From Shinisaurus crocodilurus (taxonomy: Eukaryota; Chordata; Lepidosauria; Squamata; Shinisauridae): a stretch of 64,000 nt of DNA. Position 1 is the stretch's first letter; each line of letters opens with the position of its first letter. The translations under genes were made by a program, and so were the position numbers. Shown one piece after another: positions 56,333-64,000 of the stretch. The stretch covers positions 85,095,691 to 85,159,690 of the forward strand of contig CM037877.1 of assembly GCA_021292165.1 (NCBI GenBank), written 5' to 3'. The notes beneath the pieces are model-generated. The model worked only from the letters and a program-made list of their open reading frames with translations. It was not told where the DNA came from and made no database searches.

Positions 56333-59300
56333 TATGTATAAAATTGCACTGTTAAAAGTACTTTTTTGGTGGTGTGGGGAAAATGCCTGTATATTTTGGT
56401 TTAGCAGCCCTTTTGTGATTTGTGTGAAAACCAGATTACCTCCAGATCTTCTTTCTCACTTTCTTCTGCGTGTTTCACATTGTGAGAGCTGCAAAATTAT
56501 CAGGCCATACATACTGTATCTGCAGCTTTTCCTTGCTCCAAGGTTTATCATTGTCTGTGTTACTCCCCCCCCCCATGTGTGTAGTACAACTTATTCTAAG
56601 TAGCTGTCATCTATGGTATAGCATAATACAACAAGAAGCCATTTTTTGAAAGTTACGGGATTTGTTCAAGAAAAAATGCGATGTTTAAGCTTCAGGACTA
56701 CCCACAGCACTTATTTTGAGAACAAAATACTTTATTTCTGTCAATAAAACTATAGTTTACAGTAGAATATACTAAATAAATTATGTAATTTTGTCCTTTA
56801 CAAGCAATATATCTAATCACAAATATTTCAAAGACAATATATGTACACAACATAAGGCCTTGTTATAAATAGCTTTCTTCATTTCACTAATAAACAGTGA
56901 AAATTTCTTTATAGAAGATAGTTTCCATAAAGTATGTGCAGACATATTACACTAACCCTTGTATGAAATTAATAGGTGAGCAATTATAATTCTGGGGGAA
57001 AGGGGGAAAAGCAGAATTGATTTACATAATAATCACCACTGTGATGATGGCTCTTTTAAATAGGCAAAGCTGATTAAATATTTTGTGCATAATCACTGAA
57101 TACATGCAAATGAAAAATCACGTGAGAGTCAATAGGAAAATATCAGTTTCAAGTCCTGAAAAGATGATTGGCAATAGTAGAGAAAGCAGCTAAAAGTATG
57201 GTATATGCAGTTCTTCACAGTTCAGCAGGCAACAGCATGTCATAGTAAAGTGTGGAATGTTTCATGTCTCATCTTCTGAGACTTAAGGTATTATTTCTAT
57301 GGTTCAAGAATCCTTTGACATTTTCCACAGAGGTTCTGTTGATTATGACTTTTTGTTTACCAGGCTCAGCAACTTTTTCCTCGTAAATCTGGAGTGTAGA
57401 AAGTGCTTTTTGTCAAATATATTCATTTTTAAAATTCATCTTTTTTTTTCCTTTTATCGGCTGTTACTGTAAAAGAAAAGAGGTTTATGAAAACATTTTA
57501 CAAAAAAACAAAACTTGACAACCCATTCTGCTGGTATAGCTGAAAACAACTCTTTCCTTCTTTTGTATGCTGTTATTTTCACCAGCCCAGTAACATGCAA
57601 ACCATTCTTGTACCGATCACAACCCAATCTAATATTGTATTTATGACACATCAGTGACAGCGGAATGGGAATGTGTTTGGAACTTTCCAAAAGGCTTTTA
57701 CACAGCAATGTATATTTACTCTTCTAAAACCCCAAGATGGAATCTATACGACTTCATGTAACACAGTGAAGACCAGAATGTATGACAGCATTCCATTTTG
57801 CACAATACCTTAGCAATTAAAACCAGATCCCAGAACACCACAATTATGCAAGAATACTATTTTGGCACTTTTCACATTCTGCTTCCAATCTGCTGTGTGT
57901 ACTCCCATTTGAATATCTCTTCCCCCCCGCCCCGCCCTGCTTTCTCTCCAAATCTCTGGTTCTCATTACAGTTCAGAAGAGTTAAGTTTCATGTCATTTT
58001 GGGAGGGGGGGGCACTTAAAATTTGTTTTATATTTACATAACTTTATTGCAGGTTAATAAGTAAACGGCACTGGAAACTGAAAAAAGGCTTCACAGGGCA
58101 AATGATCTTGCCCTAGACTCAGTCTTTAGAACCAGATCGCCACTATATTAAGACAGGATGCACCCCTGCAGGATATTCTTGGTAGGAGACTTGAACACAT
58201 CATTCTCTCTTCGTGAGGTGTGTTTTCTTAGCAAAAGATGCTATGCGCTACATTGCCCCTTAACAAGTCATCCCACCATGGCACCCTGAAGCAAAGAGCA
58301 GGCCTACAGTATCCAGAGAGCCCAGAGCAAGTCTAGGGAGACCTGTGGGCCATACATTGCAAGTACTTGGGTAGCTTTCTTGTCCAAAGTAGAGTGAAAA
58401 AGAGAAGTCTGAAAGCGGGGTGGGATCTTGAGGCACTGCTGTCTATAGCTGCTTTGCTCAGCTACAGCTACTGGGAGGGTTCTTTCCAGATGAAACCGCT
58501 TAGAGATATTTTAAAATATGGTCAGTAGTATATAAATCTATTAAATGAATAAATAAACCTCATGAAAATGAAAATGCATGACTGGTTGCTAAAGTACCCT
58601 TTAAAGGGTTTGTGTTACATGTATTTAGAATTGTCATGGTGCAAAATTTTCATCTTGCAAAAGCCCCACAGTACATTAACATTTTTAGGAGGCTCAACCA
58701 ATAGCTCATAGAATTTTGTATTGAACTTAATGGGTTGCATCCAATATTAATCTAACTTAAGTCCCATTCATTTCAATGGGTCTACTGTAAGTAAGACTAA
58801 CATTGGATACAACCCAATTCCGTAAGTTCCAAACATTTTACTGTACTTGGACTTCATATCAATTTTGTTGCATTAAAGTGCACTACCATAAATTGAAATA
58901 TTTCCGCTTAAATTAGGTTGTAGACTGGGCAATAATATTCTTCACAGAGAATTTCTGAGTGCTGCTTGAAAACAAAGCATTACTTATATATTTAAATCAA
59001 GGTAATTTTTAAGCATCTTATAAAAGAAAAATGTGTCACTTTTATTGCTCAACTTGAACTTCATATTTCTAGGTAGAAACATGTTTTAAAAACTGATCAG
59101 CAAATCTAACCTTATTAACAAGGAAATAAATATTGTGAAGCATGTTGAAAATCTTATGTTGCTTTGAGAGAAGTGCACTCACTCAACAACCATAAATTAT
59201 ACTCAAAATGCTGATAGCCATCCAACGTTCCTGGCACAAAGCATAGGGGACATATTGTTCTCCATAATTAGATACTGCATGAGATATTTGTGTTATTTGT

Positions 59301-60148
59301 GCACAGCATGTTATTTACCAATTACACATGAATAGCAGCATTGTGGCACTGCCTAGAGGATCTCATACAATGGCATAAAGACCTTCAAAATACAGCATTC
59401 TTCATTGTTAACGTGAGCTTGATCATAAAACCATTGACAGTGAAGGTGATCAATGGACTAAACAGAAGAAACTAGTGCAAAATACATCATTTACTATACT
59501 CCAAACTGAGATCAGACAGCTGGAAGTCACATTGGACAGCAATATTTTTAGGGTCTCCAACAACATAGTGTGCTATCAGAGGAACACCCTAAGATCTATT
59601 GCAATGGGCATATATAAGATGAGATTTTCATCACAGCATCATCTGAAACACTGCAAGGAATCCTTGTGCAGTTAGTAGTTCATGCAGTTAGCGGAGAGGG
59701 CAGAAGGCCTGGATCAGTCCTGAACTGAAGACGGTGTGAGATAGTATTTTGTTAAATCCAAAAGTTACTATGCATTTCCCTTCTTTCTAGAATAACGATC
59801 CCTAACTGCAGGCTTGAGAAGCTAAACCATTTCTATACATTTCGAGGAAGCAGCTGTAAAATCTGCAGGGTACAAACTGATAATACATGTATACCTAGTG
59901 CAAGGCATGAAACTAGGAAATAGAGTATGGTGCTGTCAAAGTGATGCTACTGCTAAAGAAGGGCAAATATATGTACATTTTACTATAGGACCGATTCTCA
60001 CATGATGGAGAAAGAAAAAACCTTCCTTCCAATTTAGTGTTCAGACTAAAGCCTTATCAGATAGATGGAGTAACACCGACAGCAAAACCAGCTCTCACTG
60101 CTAAAATGTCCATCACACCAAGGCTAAGAGAACTGAAATTGTTCTAGT
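56333..60148. other. Mostly single-copy-looking non-coding DNA, upstream of FXN
   Basis: Few repeats. A small foldback lies at 58731-58815 (GGTTGCATCCAATATTAATC and its inverse). A minus-strand acceptor-like CTTTTCTTTTACAG ends at 57467 with an AATAAA at 56731 below it, which could mark a terminal exon, but no protein is recognised. Confidence 0.45.
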
Positions 60149-60149
60149 A

Positions 60150-60252
60150 TTTATTTATTTATTATATTTATACCCCACCTTTTTTCCTGCAAGGAACCCA
60201 AGGCAGCTTACATAATCCTCCTCCTCCTCCTCCTCCTCCCTCCTCCTCCTCG
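60150..60252 (-). mobile_element. Sauria-type SINE tail with CTC-type run
   Basis: Reversed TATACCCCACCTTTTTTCCT and AAGGAACCCAAGGCAGCTTA, then a (CTC)n run at 60219-60252 derived from the GGAGGA part of the SINE. Confidence 0.85.
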
Positions 60253-60651
60253 TATGTTAGGATACTGTAACAAATCATACTGATATAATTCATTTTTTAC
60301 TCTTCAGAATGTCCTGTATTGCATTTATCACCATGCTTCAATACTGGAGTGACTAATTCAGTTCACACATAATGGCAATTGTGGATTAATTAATCCACGA
60401 ATTGTCAAAATCTAGCAGGAGCTAGCATGCTGCCTCTGGTGCACTCGTCACTTCTGCTTTCAGTTAACAATCTACTATTGTGCCATTTGTTAGCGTGAAA
60501 TCCAAACCCAGACACACTGAGCTGTTTAGGGGTTAAACAACCCAAAGTGAACCCAAAAACAAATAATGAAGTAATGTAACAAACCATTTATATATAAAAA
60601 ATACAAGTTAATTAGATTTCTAAGAATGGCATATTAAAACAAAGTTCAGAA

Positions 60652-60890
60652 CACAAGTGTGGCGTAGTGGTTAGAGTGTTGGACTGGGACTCGGGAGATC
60701 CGGGTTCTAGTCCCCGCTCGGCCATGAAACTCATTGGGTGACTTTGGGCCAGTCACTGCCTCTCAGCCTGACCTACCTCACAGGGTTGTTGTGAGGATAA
60801 AATGGAGAGGAGGAGGAGGGTTATGTAAGCCGCCTTGAGTTCCTTGTAGGAAAAAAGGCGGGGTATAAATGTAATAAATAAATAAATACT
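60652..60890 (+). mobile_element. Sauria-type SINE, well preserved
   Basis: Head GTGGCGTAGTGGTTAGAGTG with B box GGGTTCTAGTCCCCG, middle CTACCTCACAGGGTTGTTGT, and tail GGCGGGGTATAAATGTAATA with AAAT repeats. It is the best-preserved copy in the window. Confidence 0.95.
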
Positions 60891-61264
60891 ATAATGAAAT
60901 ATCTATAAAGACTTCTTAAAGCTAGAATTATGAAGCTGATAGGTGTAATATGAAGTAGTACATTAGCATCAGTAAGTAAAAATATATGACAACAAGTATT
61001 CTTACTGTACTGTTCTGAACTCCTATGCCTGAAGGACAGTAAGAAGTTAAAAAACTGTATACAAATACTTTAATGACCAGCCAGGCCATAATTCTCTTGC
61101 TCTATTTTAATCAGCAATAGGTGGCAGCATTGTGTTTGGAAAAATAACATGAAACGAATTTATATACCCACTGAAGACTCAAACCAAAGTACAGCTTAGA
61201 TGTTAATTCATGTAACAAAATAAACATGTGGATCCGTTTTAATTCTGGCTTTAATTCTAAATAC

Positions 61265-61545
61265 GTAACTGGACTACATCCAATATTACATCAGGAGACT
61301 TACAGTATTTATTTTATTTATTATGGGAGCACGCAAAGGGGACTGAAGAAGATTGGATGGGGCAGGGAAGCAACTTCCACTTGTGCAACAGAGATCCTCT
61401 CCCACTTCTCCCTGCTGCAGCCTCCCTACCCCCAAACCTGCTCCAGAGGGTCCCCAGCCCTCTGGAAAGGGGGAGGAGGGGGAATGCCATTTGCCACTGG
61501 TGTCCATTTCACCGGCAGAAGGACACCATTGGATACAATTCACTG
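61265..61545. repeat. Foldback MITE
   Basis: GACTACATCCAATATTACA on the left and CACCATTGGATACAATTC on the right are inverted. It contains GAAGATTGGATGGGGCAGGG, which recurs at 63267-63292. Confidence 0.6.
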
Positions 61546-61871
61546 ACAGCTATTGGGGGCTAACATTACCAGCTGGGTGATTCCAGCCACTTTTTGTGTG
61601 ACATATGATGTACATGAATGATTTATCGCAAGTGGACAGCCCCAACATAGTGCAGGCTTGAAAAGCTATTCAGGGGATAGAACAGGGGTAGGCAACATGG
61701 TGCCCATGGGCACTAATGTGCCACCAGACACCTTTCTTGGAGCCCACCAAGGTGCCCTACCCCTCCCACTTATTTTTTTCAATTAACTTTTTTTTTTTTA
61801 CTGGCAGCTGGGATTGCTGTAAAATAGGTTTCTGTTGGTGCTGAAATCTGGTTTCAGAGAAGTTATTTAGT

Positions 61872-61990
61872 GTAGGGCTCCCCAACCTTTTTGGGCCCGT
61901 GCACAGATTTGGAAATACAAGAAAATGCTGTGGGCACCACCATAAAATGGCTCCTACAGAGGGTGTGGCTAGTCACACAATGGCTAATGT
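61872..61990 (+). mobile_element. hAT-like end fragment
   Basis: AGGGCTCCCCAACCTTTTTG and ACCACCATAAAATGGCTCCT match the family fragment at 55856-55960. Confidence 0.6.
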
Positions 61991-62019
61991 GGGGGCCTGG
62001 CTAATCCAAAGAGAAAGGT

Positions 62020-62192
62020 GTGTGTGGTGTGTGTGTGTGTGTGTGTGTGTATGAGTGTGTGTATGTGTAGAGAAATAGTGAGACTAGAGACTGGGAGTGG
62101 AGAGAAACAGGAAGATAAAGTGTCCCACTGGAGTGGGAGAGAAAGAGCAAGGCTAGGGTCTGGGAGTAGAGAGAGAGAGAGAGAGAGAGAGT
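62020..62192 (+). repeat. (TG)n and (GA)n microsatellites
   Basis: A TG run at 62021-62050 and a GA run at 62168-62191 directly left of the hAT element. Confidence 0.93.
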
Positions 62193-62575
62193 GCAAAGGC
62201 AGGGCTGGATTAAGAGCATTATGGGCCTGGTGCTGAGGATTTTGGTGAGCCTTTTTATGGAAATAAATAAAATGAAGACGCAATTTTATATTAAAACAAA
62301 TTAAATATTTTAATTACCATTAAAGTGCCAAAACAGAAACATATTGAAAATATGGAGAGAATAGGAGAGAATAGGTGGGGGGTGGAGGAAAAGAGTGAGG
62401 GCATGAAAGGCGTTGTGATGCCGCCTTGGACGCTATATATACTTGGGATTTTAAAAGATAAATGGAAAAATAATAAACAAAGAAAGGGCGGTGGGAAAGC
62501 AGCCACACCGCCTCGGGAACCCAGCAGGGTGGGGCTGAGGGGCGGCAACCGAAGACTGGGAGGGGAGGCCTCTTA

Positions 62576-62842
<267 letters not shown>

Positions 62843-63261
62843 TTATTTTGCAGGAATAAATGGCTGTTTTTTAAAGACCCTATCGATTTTTAGTATGCGT
62901 TTTATTATTGTACGCCGCCTTGAGGGTTCCTGCCCTCAAAGGCGGGCAGGAAATATAATTGATTAATTAATTAATAGAATAGGGCTCCCCACAGTTACCC
63001 TAATTTCTTGCAGCACATCTCGGCGGGGAGGGGTACATGCTCGTAGCCGGCATTGTGTGCGTGTGTGTACCTAGTGAAAATTTGGCTGCTTCCCGCGCAC
63101 TTCCTCCAGTCCCTGCCCAGCGTGGCAACCTCTGCTCGCCTCCGGCAACGCCCCGCAGGTGAGCAAGGTGAGCGCGTCCCTATATTGTGGGCCTATTTTG
63201 CGGTAGGGGCCTGGAGCTGCAGCTCCAATAGCCCCTATCTTAATCCGGCCCTGTGCAAAGG

Positions 63262-64000
63262 GGATTGAAGATTGGATGGGGCAGGGAAGCAACTCGTTCC
63301 TTCTCTTCCTGCCGAACAGCAGCAGGTTCAGGAACAAGGAGAACTTGGCACCCTAACATTTTTCAAGGCCTTCACTAAAATTAAATTTTTGAAGGGGGCA
63401 GGGAGTGGAGAGCTTCATGGGTGCCATTCCAAGGTCCCCCATGGGGGCCAGGGGCCAAGTTGGGGGTCCTGGCCTAGTCAAACCAATATTCTAGTGCTGC
63501 TTCCATTCTCTCATGAGTGACAATAAATGGCAAACAGAAAGTGTTTCAGTAAAAGGCCTATCGACACAAATGGGCTTTCAGGGCATTTGTGTTCTGGATC
63601 ACTGTGTTTATCATCTGCAAAGCACATATTCAGGATGGTGGTAGAATGATCCCCATTCTGATTGTTACTTGTCCAAGCAGACTAGCAAGATTGGCACAGT
63701 ACACAGAATTACAATCATGCCAAAACACTTCCTATTCTGTTTCCTGGAAGAACGGACGTCTTTCGATGGGACCCGGCTGAGGAATTCGGTTTCCCTTTTC
63801 TTCTTTCTTTGTTTGAAGATCGCACTCTCCCAAGCACGAAAGATCTGCCTCCCACCATGAGGCAGGAAGTTAAACTGGAGCTTCCTGGGGAGGCCCCGCC
63901 TCCGCCAGGAAGCTCAGAATGAGGTCTGCCTTCCCAGCCTCGGAGGCGGGACTTCCCCAAAACTAGCTGGCCTCCTACACTCGAAGGAGAAAATAGCAAG
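63262..64000. other. Non-coding end of window
   Basis: The stretch starts with the right half of a repeat (GATTGGATGGGGCAGGGAAG) also present at 61350. Nothing else is recognised. Confidence 0.5.

Noticed and set aside
57285..57396. A minus-strand exon reading ...YEEKVAEPGKQKVIINRTSV...
   Set aside because: The frame is open for only about 40 codons after a weak acceptor, with no match to PIP5K1B or any family I recognise; it lies in what may be a 3' UTR.
2071..60890. tRNA genes at the SINE heads
   Set aside because: The heads keep A and B box character but lack a foldable tRNA with acceptor stem, and all run into the Sauria SINE body.

Overview
The window is vertebrate nuclear DNA, almost certainly from a squamate reptile (lizard or snake). 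Evidence is the repeat complement: several tRNA-headed SINEs that match the Sauria SINE design, CR1 and L2-like LINE 3' ends, a 5S-rRNA-headed SINE with a CR1 tail, many hAT and foldback elements, and one protein-coding gene with vertebrate intron-exon structure. There is no bacterial-style gene organisation, so most short open frames are chance or lie inside repeats.

The one complete host gene is frataxin (FXN). It lies on the minus strand in five exons: ATG at 51378, then 51226-51378, 46952-47049, 44775-44895, 40821-40918 and 37121-37274. Every junction has GT/AG signals. Exon lengths of 98, 121 and 98 bp and their phases equal the human gene as I recall it. The product is 207 residues. A GC-rich promoter island covers its first exon (about 50760-51600). 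In human the neighbours are TJP2 downstream and PIP5K1B upstream. Neither gene's coding exons are visible here, but a second GC-rich patch at 26550-27120 could be a TJP2 first-exon promoter (inference).

Layout. 1-14.9 kb: gene desert with L2 and Sauria SINE copies, an LTR-like element carrying a minisatellite, two pogo-type MITEs and several large foldback elements. 14.9-16.9 kb: a CR1 LINE with a 624-codon uninterrupted reverse-transcriptase frame. 18.5-25.1 kb: L2 ends, a cluster of small palindromic hAT MITEs with intact 8-bp target duplications, a solo LTR, and a 5S/CR1 SINE. 26.5-27.1 kb: GC-rich patch. 28.0-33.5 kb: a Sauria SINE, a second solo LTR, an L1 fragment and a full-length decayed Tc1/mariner element. 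37.1-51.4 kb: FXN, with repeat-rich introns. 51.8-55.2 kb: a hAT-like end with a GC-rich tract, then a 2.6-kb decayed hAT element with nested LINE pieces. 55.4-64 kb: further repeats.

The most unusual object is a 1,054-bp hAT-type element (62200-63253) with matching terminal inverted repeats and a perfect 8-bp target duplication. It carries what looks like the promoter, start codon and complete first exon of a different host gene, ACTR10 (dynactin subunit Arp11), with its splice donor intact. It points toward FXN on the same strand. The second most interesting observation is that FXN intron 1, the intron that carries the GAA expansion in human Friedreich ataxia, here holds a different purine tract, (GA)n, that appears to have grown out of a LINE copy.
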